A stretch of 52,064 nt of DNA from Verrucomicrobia bacterium 12-59-8 (lineage in GTDB: Bacteria; Verrucomicrobiota; Verrucomicrobiae; Verrucomicrobiales; Verrucomicrobiaceae), in NCBI GenBank assembly GCA_002279765.1, contig NCCR01000020.1, positions 1-52,064 of the forward strand, read 5' to 3'. Every line of letters starts with the position of its first letter. The stretch's first letter is position 1. The notes under the pieces are model-generated. The model was not told the DNA's origin and ran no database searches. It worked only from the letters and a program-made list of their open reading frames with translations. Below, in pieces: positions 32,398 through 41,052 of this stretch. A program made the translations under genes and the position numbers.

Positions 32398-34428
32398 TTA
32401 CGGTTGTTTCGGCAGCTCTTTCAGCCAAGCGAGATTGAAGACGTAATGGTTCTTGCTCGTGATGAGCTGGATGTTTCCATCACGAGTTTGCGTGGCGGAG
32501 AGATATCCACAAGGTTCGGCCATCGTGTCACTAAGAGTGAACATGACTCGGTCAATCCCATTGATGGACTGCTCTTTACCACCCGGCGTTATGAGCCTGC
32601 GCACGGGCCAGGTCTTGCCCTCATCAAAGGATACCGCAGCAAACATGCCGTACCCGGTGAACTCTCCCGACTTCGACTTGAAGGACATGCACTTCTTTTT
32701 TTTCCAGTCGCGCCATTGATCCGTGAAACTGCAAAGCAGGATGCCTCCTCCACTCAGACGTATCATCGCGGCACGTTGCACGCTGCTGATGGCGGGAAAT
32801 TCACTGGCAGCATAGGTCCAGGTCTTTCCCAGATCTCCGCTGTAACTGATCGGTGTTTTGAGATCGAACTTGGCTTGGTCTTCCGGCGGATCATTGCGGC
32901 TGAAAGCCATGATGCGGCCATCGGCGAGTTGGACGATCGGCGCATGGATGCCTGGATGGCGGAAGCCCGTGCCACTGGGTCGGAAATCGCTCGGGCGTCG
33001 CTTCACATCGTTGAAGCTCCAGGATTTGCTATCGTCATGGCTGAAGACAAGACTGCATTGACGTGAGTCATTTGTGATGACGATGGTGCCATCGGTGAGA
33101 CGAATCGGCTGATTGCCAAATTCGCCCACGGGCTGCATGACGAGGGCCTTGCTCCACGTCACTCCGTTGTCTGTGGAGCTGCGCACGAGGTTTTCGTCCC
33201 GGCCACGAGCGAAGTGATACAAGGTCGATCTGCCATCCCACCAGATCTTCGGGCCGTGATCATTCACGTCCGCACCATCCCAAAAAGGTGAAGCTGGTTC
33301 CCACTCGCTCGCGCCATGCCGCAGACGGCTCGCAATATTGCAGAGTTCGCTACCGCCTTCATCGACACAGGAATACCACACCGCGAGCAGATCTCCATTT
33401 GGACATTCGGTGATGCCGGGGCTGTGATTGTGCGTGGAGAAGAGCGGGCCAAACGAATTGGGCGCAATCTTCACATAAGGCTTAGGAGCGATGAATACCG
33501 GCACATCCTGCGGTCCTTGTTCAATCTTGAGGCTCTCTTGCTTCACATGCTGCGCGTTCAACGGCAGAGCGGCAGGCGGAAGCAGTTTGCCAGACGGCAA
33601 CTCGCCAAGCACAACTCGAAATCCCACTTTGTCAGTTTTTGCCTGCGGCAGCCAGGCCGTGCGGTTCGCCGAGCGCAGCAGGCGTGCGAACATGGAATGA
33701 TGCCCGCCGCGAATCACGCGGAAGTCACCCGCACTCCGGCCCAGCGGATCGGTCTGTTCACCGGATTCATACAGCCCATACCAGTCCTGGCACCACTCGG
33801 CCACGTTGCTGTGCATGTCGTAAAGGCCCCAAGGATTCGGTGCTGATTGCGCCCCCTGCAGATTAAGTTTCTTCTCATCGCGGTACTCCTTGGGCAGCGG
33901 CGCATCGGCGAAGAAGCGCTCACGGACTCCAGTCTTCTCGGGCCAAGGCTGGAAGCCCTCAGGCAAAGCTTCGCCGGTGTAAAACAGGGTCGTAGTCCCA
34001 GCGCGGCAGGCGTATTCCCATTCCGCCTCAGTGGGCAGGCGGTAGGTTTTACCTTCCTTCTTGGTCAGCCATTCACAAAACTGCTGCGCCTGATCCCAGC
34101 TCACACCACTGAGGGCATCGTCATCCTTGCCACTGCCCTGACGAAATACGGGCTTAAACTGTCGATACTGCCCCAAGGTCACTTCCGTCATGCCCAGATG
34201 AAATGGCTGCGTAATCGTGACACGATGTGCGGGCTTCTCATCCCAGTCAGCGTCATCATACCTCTCCGGATGCTTCGTGATCTTGTAGTCCGCCGCTGGT
34301 CCGTCCTGCCCCATCGTAAAGGAGCCCGGCTCGATGCGTACAAACTTCATGCCGATGGAATTGGTGATGGGCTCGGCGGCGGGCAGAGACGTCAGCAGAG
34401 CAAGGCTAAGTGCGAGAGTGCGTGTCAT
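32398..34428 (-). CDS. FGE-like domain fused to a sialidase-fold domain
   Basis: A 676-residue secreted protein (signal peptide to about residue 18). Residues about 20-275 are a formylglycine-generating-enzyme/SUMF1-like domain: FVRIEPGSFTMGQ, EKPAHRVTI, MTEVTLGQYRQF, VSWDQAQQFCEWL, YRLPTEAEWEYACRAG, NPWGLYDMHSNVAEWCQDWYG and RVIRGGHHSMF. The two catalytic cysteines of true FGEs, expected after RGG, are absent, so it probably cannot oxidise sulfatase cysteines and may instead bind sugars or cofactors. Residues about 310-670 are a sialidase-fold propeller with Asp-box-like SSTDNGVTW and SGDLGKTW and RMAFSRND-like strands. The FRIP motif is not seen. It belongs to the twelve-gene operon. Confidence 0.9.
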   Translation of the reverse strand: MTRTLALSLALLTSLPAAEPITNSIGMKFVRIEPGSFTMGQDGPAADYKITKHPERYDDADWDEKPAHRVTITQPFHLGMTEVTLGQYRQFKPVFRQGSGKDDDALSGVSWDQAQQFCEWLTKKEGKTYRLPTEAEWEYACRAGTTTLFYTGEALPEGFQPWPEKTGVRERFFADAPLPKEYRDEKKLNLQGAQSAPNPWGLYDMHSNVAEWCQDWYGLYESGEQTDPLGRSAGDFRVIRGGHHSMFARLLRSANRTAWLPQAKTDKVGFRVVLGELPSGKLLPPAALPLNAQHVKQESLKIEQGPQDVPVFIAPKPYVKIAPNSFGPLFSTHNHSPGITECPNGDLLAVWYSCVDEGGSELCNIASRLRHGASEWEPASPFWDGADVNDHGPKIWWDGRSTLYHFARGRDENLVRSSTDNGVTWSKALVMQPVGEFGNQPIRLTDGTIVITNDSRQCSLVFSHDDSKSWSFNDVKRRPSDFRPSGTGFRHPGIHAPIVQLADGRIMAFSRNDPPEDQAKFDLKTPISYSGDLGKTWTYAASEFPAISSVQRAAMIRLSGGGILLCSFTDQWRDWKKKKCMSFKSKSGEFTGYGMFAAVSFDEGKTWPVRRLITPGGKEQSINGIDRVMFTLSDTMAEPCGYLSATQTRDGNIQLITSKNHYVFNLAWLKELPKQP

Positions 34429-34482
34429 GAGTCGATTTCCAGTCTTGATGTCGGCATCAAAGTTCTTGGTTGAAAAATTCGG

Positions 34483-36570
34483 TTACAGCTTGGACCCCGT
34501 CATCTTTGTCCACGGACTCCACGCCCCCATCGCATGCTGCAGGATCTTGCGCTTCCAGATCTTGTTCCCGCAAAAAGCAAAGAGCATGTCCTTGTCCTTG
34601 CCACCAATCGCCACGGCCGTCACACGGCTGCGGTCTGGCACAGGCAGAATGATCTGCGTCGGGCCGTCGTCAGCGCTGATCTGCACGCCGCTCTTCGTCG
34701 CAATAAACTGCCTGCCTTCCAGCGAATAGCACACGCATTCCGGGCCCGCATCATCCTCCCAGTCAGCCACATACAGATGAAAAAAGCGCTCCTTGTTCGC
34801 GAGCGTGCCATCATCATTGATCTGATAGCTATAAGCCCACTTCGAGTGCCCTTCAGCCACAGTCAGCAGCCATTGGTCAGGACGGTAAGCCATGCCGGTG
34901 GCAAATTTGATGCCCCTATCCACCTGCGTCTTCTTACCGTCTTTAACATACCACACCGTGCCTTCCTCCTTCGGCTTGTCGCCATTGGTGGTCACATACA
35001 GACCCCCGTTCGGCATCGCGAGAATCGAATGCCCCAGGATTTCTTCCATCACCACGCTGCCAGCACCCGTCGCATCGAAACTCATCAGCTTGCCGGACTT
35101 CTCCGAGATCGTGTAGAGCTTGCCATCCGCACCCATCGTCACGCAGTGCGCATTCGTATCACCCACGAATTCGCTTACTTTTCCATCAAGGTCGATGCGG
35201 TGGATCTTGTTGTTCGATGTGTCAGCAAAGAATACCTCGCCATTCTCATTGCACGACGGTCCGCGTGTGCTCTTGAAGCCCTCCGCCAGCAACTCCCATC
35301 CTTCACCGGGAACGATGACCTCCTGCGCACGCGGAGCGCTCGTCCCTGCTTTCACCCGTTCCGGCCAGCCCTTCCACAGAAAGGCCATCGCCTCCAGATA
35401 GTTCTCGCCATAGCCTGCGACGTGGCGGCCTTCGATGCTGCGAAACTGGTAGTCATAGCCTGAAAATTTCAGCGCCTTGTCCATCTCCAGATCCAGCAGA
35501 TACCAGTCACCCGCGCAGTTCTCCATGTCATGCGTTGCCGTGGTGAGATACGCTCGGATCGGCTTCGCTTCAAACTTGCGCACCATCGTCGGAAACTCAT
35601 GACCGCCGCGAAATGCCACCCAGCTGCCGCTCGCCGCATACACACGGCTGAAAGCCTCAGGCCGATGCCATGCCGCCGTGAAGGCCGCGATTCCGCCGCT
35701 GCTGCCACCGGAGATGCAGCGGTCATTGCCATCGGTGGACAGCTTCAAATCAAACTCCTTCGCCACAAATGGCAGCAGTTCATCCACCAAAAACCGCACA
35801 TTTTCATCGCCCACGCCATCATACTCCAGATCACGATTGCGCCTATCCATCGTGCCCTTCATCGGTGCAGGCAGCGTGGAGCCATCGTACTGTGCTGGGA
35901 TGAAGACTGTCACATCACGCACCGTGCCTGGGAAGACCTTGCTCTGGTTGAACTGCGTTTGCTTGATTGTGCCCGGCAGGATGTCTTCCGGTTTGATCAC
36001 AGGCGCGACATAAGTAGGCTCAGCGCTGGCGGCTTCAGCACCAGCGATGGCAGTGCCCGCTAGCGGTTTGATCTGCCATTGCAGGTGCTGATCATTTGGA
36101 TTGTGCTGCCACAGATCAATCTTGGCCCCCGGCTCCTTCTTCCCGCCCAGATCATCCATTCCATGCGTCGGTGCATGCCGGGGAATGATCGAATAAGAAC
36201 CCGCATCATTCTTCTGAATCTGCCATTGCTGCCACGGTTTGCCGCTGTCCGTTTCCAGCACAATATTCGTACCATTCTTCACACCACCCTCGGCCACGGC
36301 CAGGGTCAAGGTCGAGCTGTAGGAGGGCTTGATGGCATAGAAACCATCTCCCTTGGGAACGATGAACCACTTTTGATTGGGTGCTCCAGCCGGATTGCCA
36401 ATCGACACATACGTGCCATCACCAGTTCCCGAATCAACAGCTTCCAGCACCATCGCCAGAGCGCTCACAGGTGTGATGACATAGGCACCCCAGTCTTCGG
36501 CGGCAATGTGTGTTGTAAAACCGATGGCTGCTGCCAGAAACGAGCAGCGTAGTGTAGCGAGGGACGTCAT
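34483..36570 (-). CDS. Lectin-esterase-SMP30 three-domain secreted protein
   Basis: About 695 residues from the ATG at 36570 (the in-frame ATG at 36621 adds 17). After a signal peptide, residues about 25-180 are a ricin-B/CBM13-like lectin domain with repeated Q-x-W (NQKWFIV, WQQWQIQ, HLQWQIK). Residues about 205-420 are an enterochelin-esterase/CE1-type hydrolase with nucleophile ISGGSSGG, an RNRDLEYD signature, and EGRHVAGYGENY near the catalytic histidine. Residues about 435-695 are an SMP-30/gluconolactonase propeller (STRGPSCNENGEVFFADT, GHSILAMPNGGLYVTT, FATGMAYRPDQWLL). The lectin anchors it to carbohydrate; it may cleave an ester and hydrolyse a lactone. The esterase looks shortened between VFIPAQYDG and RNRDLEYD. 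Confidence 0.87.
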   Translation of the reverse strand: MTSLATLRCSFLAAAIGFTTHIAAEDWGAYVITPVSALAMVLEAVDSGTGDGTYVSIGNPAGAPNQKWFIVPKGDGFYAIKPSYSSTLTLAVAEGGVKNGTNIVLETDSGKPWQQWQIQKNDAGSYSIIPRHAPTHGMDDLGGKKEPGAKIDLWQHNPNDQHLQWQIKPLAGTAIAGAEAASAEPTYVAPVIKPEDILPGTIKQTQFNQSKVFPGTVRDVTVFIPAQYDGSTLPAPMKGTMDRRNRDLEYDGVGDENVRFLVDELLPFVAKEFDLKLSTDGNDRCISGGSSGGIAAFTAAWHRPEAFSRVYAASGSWVAFRGGHEFPTMVRKFEAKPIRAYLTTATHDMENCAGDWYLLDLEMDKALKFSGYDYQFRSIEGRHVAGYGENYLEAMAFLWKGWPERVKAGTSAPRAQEVIVPGEGWELLAEGFKSTRGPSCNENGEVFFADTSNNKIHRIDLDGKVSEFVGDTNAHCVTMGADGKLYTISEKSGKLMSFDATGAGSVVMEEILGHSILAMPNGGLYVTTNGDKPKEEGTVWYVKDGKKTQVDRGIKFATGMAYRPDQWLLTVAEGHSKWAYSYQINDDGTLANKERFFHLYVADWEDDAGPECVCYSLEGRQFIATKSGVQISADDGPTQIILPVPDRSRVTAVAIGGKDKDMLFAFCGNKIWKRKILQHAMGAWSPWTKMTGSKL

Positions 36571-36681
36571 GGTGAAGGTTGGGAACAACGAAGAGAGAAT
36601 GAAACGCGGAGCATGTCGCATTCATTCCCTCCAAAGTCGTCAAACTGCGATTCGCGCAGTCTTTTTCATGCGGCAAGATTT

Positions 36682-37851
36682 TCAAGGCGTCCAAAATGTT
36701 CCCTCAATCGCGCGGTCATCCTCCTTGGGACCATTGTAATAATAAACGCTGAACACTTTGCCGTCAGGCCGTACCAGGCTGCGCGGATACCCAAGGTCGC
36801 CATCAAAGCCATCATCACGGATCACGATCTCCGGTCCCCAGGTCATGCCGCCATCCGCACTGATGCTGGCGCGCATGCCCGAGGGCTTGTGACGAAAGCC
36901 ATACGTCACCGCCACGCGCCCATCATGCAGTTGCACTAGCGCTGGTGGATTCCCACCAATACCCGTCGCCGCTTTTCCCGTGAAGGTCCAGGTCTTGCCG
37001 AGATCGGCGCTGCGCCATGACTCGATGAAGCCGGACACCTTCGGATCAGAGCGGTGGATCGTGGTCAAAAGAGTGCCGTCTTTCAGTTGCAATGACGATG
37101 GCATGATCGCATACCCGCCTTCCATCGGTTCTGGGCCGATGAGCGAGACCAGTTTCCACTTCAAACCACCATCGGTAGTGCGGGCGCAAAAAACGCGCCC
37201 TTCCTTGCCATCGTTCTTCTTCGCACAACTCCCGAACATCAGGCAGTCTTGCGTGCCGAGCACGATCAAATCCGTTCGTGTGCAGATGCGCTCAATACCT
37301 TCGACCGCAAATGAGTACGGTCCCTGCCACGACTTGCAGCGGTCCAGGCTCGTGTAAAACCACGAAGGCCCCGCATGCAGTCCACCAAAGCGAAACATCA
37401 GCGCAAAATCCCGCGCTGTGAAATCGAGCGGCACGGTGAGTGGCGCGGGCTTCACTTCTTTCGTCGGATCGGCAAAAGGAACATCTTCCTCCGTCTTCCA
37501 CGTCTTGCCGCCATCCAGACTGCGCGCCTGGATTTCGTAGCTCGGCTTGGTGCGGTCGATGCGGTGATCCGTGGTCGTCTGTTTGTACCATGTCGAAGTG
37601 AAACCCGCCACAAGTTCATCGCCCCACTGCCACAGCCCATGATTCGCCGGCCAGCCGCCGTAACGACCAGGCTCCTTGTAAACCATGACGTTCTGCTTTT
37701 GGTCCGCAGCCAGGGTGATGGTAGGCGCCGCCGCCTTGTTCTTTCTGGCATCGCTGATCTCCAATTTGGCATCGTCGGCTGCCAGTGCTGCCAGACTGAG
37801 GAGAGGTAGTACGAGCAACGTGTAGAAGATGGGGGCGCGAGATAATATCAT
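36682..37851 (-). CDS. Secreted sialidase-fold protein
   Basis: A 389-residue protein read from the ATG at 37851, which gives a signal peptide (MILSRAPIFYTLLVLPLLSLAALA); the 44 upstream codons to 37983 overlap the next operon gene. The mature part is a six-bladed sialidase-fold propeller with Asp boxes SLDGGKTW, TTDGGLKW, SADLGKTW and SADGGMTW and a conserved C-terminal SLVRPDGKVFSVYYYNGPKEDDRAIEGT. PF13088-type proteins include exo-alpha-sialidases and other glycoside hydrolases; catalytic arginines cannot be assigned with certainty. It follows the previous gene in the operon by 44 bases. Confidence 0.85.
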   Translation of the reverse strand: MILSRAPIFYTLLVLPLLSLAALAADDAKLEISDARKNKAAAPTITLAADQKQNVMVYKEPGRYGGWPANHGLWQWGDELVAGFTSTWYKQTTTDHRIDRTKPSYEIQARSLDGGKTWKTEEDVPFADPTKEVKPAPLTVPLDFTARDFALMFRFGGLHAGPSWFYTSLDRCKSWQGPYSFAVEGIERICTRTDLIVLGTQDCLMFGSCAKKNDGKEGRVFCARTTDGGLKWKLVSLIGPEPMEGGYAIMPSSLQLKDGTLLTTIHRSDPKVSGFIESWRSADLGKTWTFTGKAATGIGGNPPALVQLHDGRVAVTYGFRHKPSGMRASISADGGMTWGPEIVIRDDGFDGDLGYPRSLVRPDGKVFSVYYYNGPKEDDRAIEGTFWTP

Positions 37852-37895
37852 GGAACGTCGGTAGTGGATGAGCAATTTGAGGAAGCTTTGGTGCG

Positions 37896-39056
37896 TTAAG
37901 GAGCAGTCGTTTTCAAAGCTGGCAGACTCAGCTTGCCGAAGCGGATGGCGCGCCGCTGACGTTTTTCGTCCCCGCTGTCCCACACCGCGCGGAACTCACC
38001 CGGTGCTACCTCGATCAGAGTCGGGTAGGAGTTGTGAGAGCCTGCGTCGAAGAATGTCTGCTCTTGGCCCCACTGACCGGCGGCGCTGCATACCTTGTAG
38101 TGCAGCGCCATGCGGCTGAAGGCTGGGCCATCATTGTAAACGTAGAGCAGCCTGCCGTCCTGGCTGCGGCCAAACCATGCCTCGGAAACCGAGTTCCACA
38201 GCTCAGGCTCCTCAACGGCGGCGCTCCAGGTGCGGCCACCATCCTCGCTGGTGCTGGACCAGGCCCGAGGCGGATTGAGCGCGCCCCCATCCATATACTT
38301 GCCGTCCGCCTTTCCCGTAGCGGTGCGCATGACCATTTTCAGCCGCCCCTTCTGGGAGTTGATAACGGCGATCTGTCCCTCGTGCAGAAAGACGTTCTGC
38401 CCTGGCGGCTGCGGCACATAGCCGCCTAGGCACCAATCGAGCAGGCTCGTGCTGCGCAGCACAAAGAGCTCGCGTGTGCCATGCGGATCAGCCCGGCTGG
38501 TGTTTCGATGCGCGGGCAGCACGTACATAGGAAGACCGTTTTCCTCGATGCACTGAATCTCCCCCAGGATGACCAGCGGCCCGGTGTAATGCATGGCCAG
38601 TTCCACTGGATTCCAGGAGCGGCCACCGTCGCCACTGTAGGCTGCCGCGAGGTGTGAGTCCTCGCTGTCGGCGTAGTTGAGCGGGCAGCGCATGGCAAAG
38701 CACCACAGCACATCCTGTCCTCGCGGCTTGAAAAGCACCGCATTGCAGTAGCCAAACTGGATGGAGCCGTGACGTTCGCTGCTGTCAAAAATCGTGCTGG
38801 GGATGCTCCAGCTCAGGCCGTCATCGGTGGACACCACAGCATCGATGCTGCCCATGTCCATCTTTCCGGAAATGCCGAGCTGGTAAGCCGCCACGAGATG
38901 CTTCTCTTTCCATAAGGCCAGGCTCGGCTGCCCCAGCAGTGCGGCGCGGGGTTCCTGGTCGGCGGTACGGATGACGCGCACCTCGCGCGCATCGCCCGGG
39001 TCCGCCATGCAAAGTCCCGGAAGCACGACTGATAACAACAGGCTGGTAAGCTTCAT
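37896..39056 (-). CDS. Secreted sialidase-fold protein
   Basis: A 386-residue protein with a signal peptide (MKLTSLLLSVVLPGLCMA). It contains Asp-box repeats STDDGLSW, SGDGGRSW and SEDGGRTW, and the propeller strands LAAAYSG, LYVYNDGPAFSRMALHYKV and SYPTLIEVAPGEFRAVWDSG. A histidine-rich GSHNSYPT loop may be in the active site. It is closest to the PF13088 sialidase/glucosidase group. It shares the operon with three other sialidase-fold proteins, which suggests a family of linkage-specific enzymes. Confidence 0.85.
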   Translation of the reverse strand: MKLTSLLLSVVLPGLCMADPGDAREVRVIRTADQEPRAALLGQPSLALWKEKHLVAAYQLGISGKMDMGSIDAVVSTDDGLSWSIPSTIFDSSERHGSIQFGYCNAVLFKPRGQDVLWCFAMRCPLNYADSEDSHLAAAYSGDGGRSWNPVELAMHYTGPLVILGEIQCIEENGLPMYVLPAHRNTSRADPHGTRELFVLRSTSLLDWCLGGYVPQPPGQNVFLHEGQIAVINSQKGRLKMVMRTATGKADGKYMDGGALNPPRAWSSTSEDGGRTWSAAVEEPELWNSVSEAWFGRSQDGRLLYVYNDGPAFSRMALHYKVCSAAGQWGQEQTFFDAGSHNSYPTLIEVAPGEFRAVWDSGDEKRQRRAIRFGKLSLPALKTTAP

Positions 39057-39074
39057 GGTCGCAAGCGATTGGGA

Positions 39075-39752
39075 TTATGATTTCGGCTGCGCAGACCAGA
39101 GGCTGAGATTGCGGAATTGCGCGCCTTCACCTCGGGCCACCATGCCGATACGCCCCTTGCGGTCTTTGAAGCGCTCATGAGTGGCCTCCAGACTATGATC
39201 ATCAATGCGCGCGAACCAGCGGTCGCCGCAGACTTCGACGGTGAATCGATGCCAGGCTGTCGGATCGAGCTTCACTTCGATCTTCGTCAATTCCTCGCGG
39301 CGGGTTTCCTTGGCGATGCCGCTCATCTTTTGAATCCAGATGGCGTTGGGCGTGATGACGACGCGGCCCTGGTGAAGGTTCGGCTTGTGCGAATCGCGAC
39401 AGACGAATCCGACCTGCGGTGAGGCACCAAGCTTGAACTCGCCTGTCATGACGTAATCCCCGAGATCCACAAGGTGCTCGCAGACGGCCTCATGGCCGTT
39501 GGGACGGTTTTTGCTCGGGCCTTCCTGTGTAGCAAAAGCTGCACCGTCCACGATGCTCCAGGTGCCGATGCCTGCGCGCCAGCCATCCGTGCCGGGCTGA
39601 CGTTCCTTGGCAAAAGACTCGGGTCGGTCAAACTTCTCGGCGGCGATCGATTGCGTCGTCTGGCAGATCTGAGTGATCGGTGCTGCGGGTGTTTCGGCAA
39701 CTGCGGCCTGCTGCATGCCAATGAGTGCGATGAATAGAGAGATAGACTTCAT
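39075..39752 (-). CDS. Secreted LamG/DUF1080-like protein
   Basis: A 225-residue protein read from the ATG at 39752 (24 bases inside a longer frame to 39776), giving a signal peptide ending AVAET. The beta-sandwich landmarks are EKFDRPES, GIGTWSIVDGAAFATQE, DYVMTGEFKLG, AWHRFTVEVCGDRWFARIDDHSLE and GRIGMVARGEGAQFRNLSLW, the last matching the closing strands of concanavalin-like DUF1080 domains. It may be a non-catalytic glycan binder or a keto-disaccharide hydrolase-like enzyme. It is co-directional with its neighbours, spacing 18-25 bases. Confidence 0.78.
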   Translation of the reverse strand: MKSISLFIALIGMQQAAVAETPAAPITQICQTTQSIAAEKFDRPESFAKERQPGTDGWRAGIGTWSIVDGAAFATQEGPSKNRPNGHEAVCEHLVDLGDYVMTGEFKLGASPQVGFVCRDSHKPNLHQGRVVITPNAIWIQKMSGIAKETRREELTKIEVKLDPTAWHRFTVEVCGDRWFARIDDHSLEATHERFKDRKGRIGMVARGEGAQFRNLSLWSAQPKS

Positions 39753-39777
39753 GGTGAGCAGTTGAAGTACAGACATT

Positions 39778-41040
39778 TCAAGGAGCCAGCAGATGGTTGC
39801 GGCGCGCCTTCCAGTACGCGGCCAGATGGTAAATGATGCCGCAGCTCGAATTGTGCGCGTAGTCGAAATGCCAGATTAGCTCTGACAGGCCATTTTGCTG
39901 TGTCTTGGAGATTGAAGCGGGATCAATCATGAGGAAAACGAGCGCCGACTCACCGGCCTCACGCGTGAGGTGCCAGATTTCCCGATACGGTCCCCACAGC
40001 GGGTTGAGGTAGCCTTTCTGATTTTTCCATTCAGGTACGTCTCGCCAGTCAGGCCCGAGCACCTGCATATCTTCAGGACTCTTTTTGGCGATCTGTGAGA
40101 GGATGCTGGTGAAGCGCTTCGCTGCAAGGTCGCGGACATGCCTCATGCGCGTGTGAATCGTGGACTTCAGTGAGGCGTCGGGTTCCAGTTCGTGGAGCAC
40201 TTCCAGCGAGCACTGCATTTGCAGCAGCGCGTAAGCGGGCTTGTTCTCACCGGGTGTGGCGGATTGCGCGATGGCATCCGCCGCATAGCGCCGCCATTCC
40301 GTGCGGTAGCGCTCATCACGCGCCACATCCCACGCCGCCGCATAGATCATGGGGAGCCGTGCGGCTTCATGCGGTTGCACATTCCACATGCGGCAGATGC
40401 CCAGCGGGCAGTGCTGGCCGTCAGCACGGCAGAAATCAAAATCGTTCTCTGGCGTGACGAAGGTGATCATTCGCTCAGCCACATCCGCTAGAACGACACG
40501 TATCTGCTGCTTCGTGGCCTTATCCGGCAATGGGCTGTGATAATACTGCCACATGCCGTGAACGAAGTGGGTGACCTGATCACGGGAGGAATTGATGTAA
40601 ACGCTTTTGGCATCTTCTGGGCATACATTCCGTGCCACAAAGCCGCGCACGCCATGTACCGTGGCGCACCGCCGCAGTCCTGCGAACACATCAGCCGCCT
40701 GCGCTCTAAGAGACTCCTCGCCTGTTACCGCAAAACGATCACACAGGACGCTTAGCATCGCACCGCCGAGAATCGCCCCATCCTCCATGCCGGTGCTGTA
40801 ACCACAGGGGTTGGGATACTGGCGTTTGACCTCATCAGCGCTCGGCAGGTGCGGCTGCTCCTTGCCCTTTTCGTAGCTGCTGAGGTAATCGCCAAACGTC
40901 TGTACTCGTGGGAGATAAAAACGGCTCCATGTCACATCCCAAGCCTGAGCAATCTGGGTGGAAAGCACTGAATCCTCCGCTGGCGCTTGAATCGCAACGG
41001 ACGTGGCAAGGATGAAGAGAAAAATCGAGAGTGGTTGCAT
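39778..41040 (-). CDS. Secreted helical-toroid-like protein, unknown
   Basis: A 420-residue protein with a signal peptide (MQPLSIFLFILATSVAIQA). The rest is almost all helical and looks like an alpha/alpha toroid, as in GH-type or lyase-like barrels: ILGGAMLSVLCDRFAVTGEESLRAQAADVFAGLRR, YHSPLPDKATKQQIRVVLADVAERM, and late GESALVFLMID. No catalytic signature is recognised. Its place between a sialidase-fold and a LamG-like gene makes a glycan-related role likely (inference). The gap to the next gene's start is 25 bases. Confidence 0.8.
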   Translation of the reverse strand: MQPLSIFLFILATSVAIQAPAEDSVLSTQIAQAWDVTWSRFYLPRVQTFGDYLSSYEKGKEQPHLPSADEVKRQYPNPCGYSTGMEDGAILGGAMLSVLCDRFAVTGEESLRAQAADVFAGLRRCATVHGVRGFVARNVCPEDAKSVYINSSRDQVTHFVHGMWQYYHSPLPDKATKQQIRVVLADVAERMITFVTPENDFDFCRADGQHCPLGICRMWNVQPHEAARLPMIYAAAWDVARDERYRTEWRRYAADAIAQSATPGENKPAYALLQMQCSLEVLHELEPDASLKSTIHTRMRHVRDLAAKRFTSILSQIAKKSPEDMQVLGPDWRDVPEWKNQKGYLNPLWGPYREIWHLTREAGESALVFLMIDPASISKTQQNGLSELIWHFDYAHNSSCGIIYHLAAYWKARRNHLLAP

Positions 41041-41052
41041 GCGGACAGTGAA

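Noticed and set aside
32398..34428. Functional formylglycine-generating enzyme for the sulfatases
   Set aside because: The catalytic cysteine pair is absent from the FGE-like domain.
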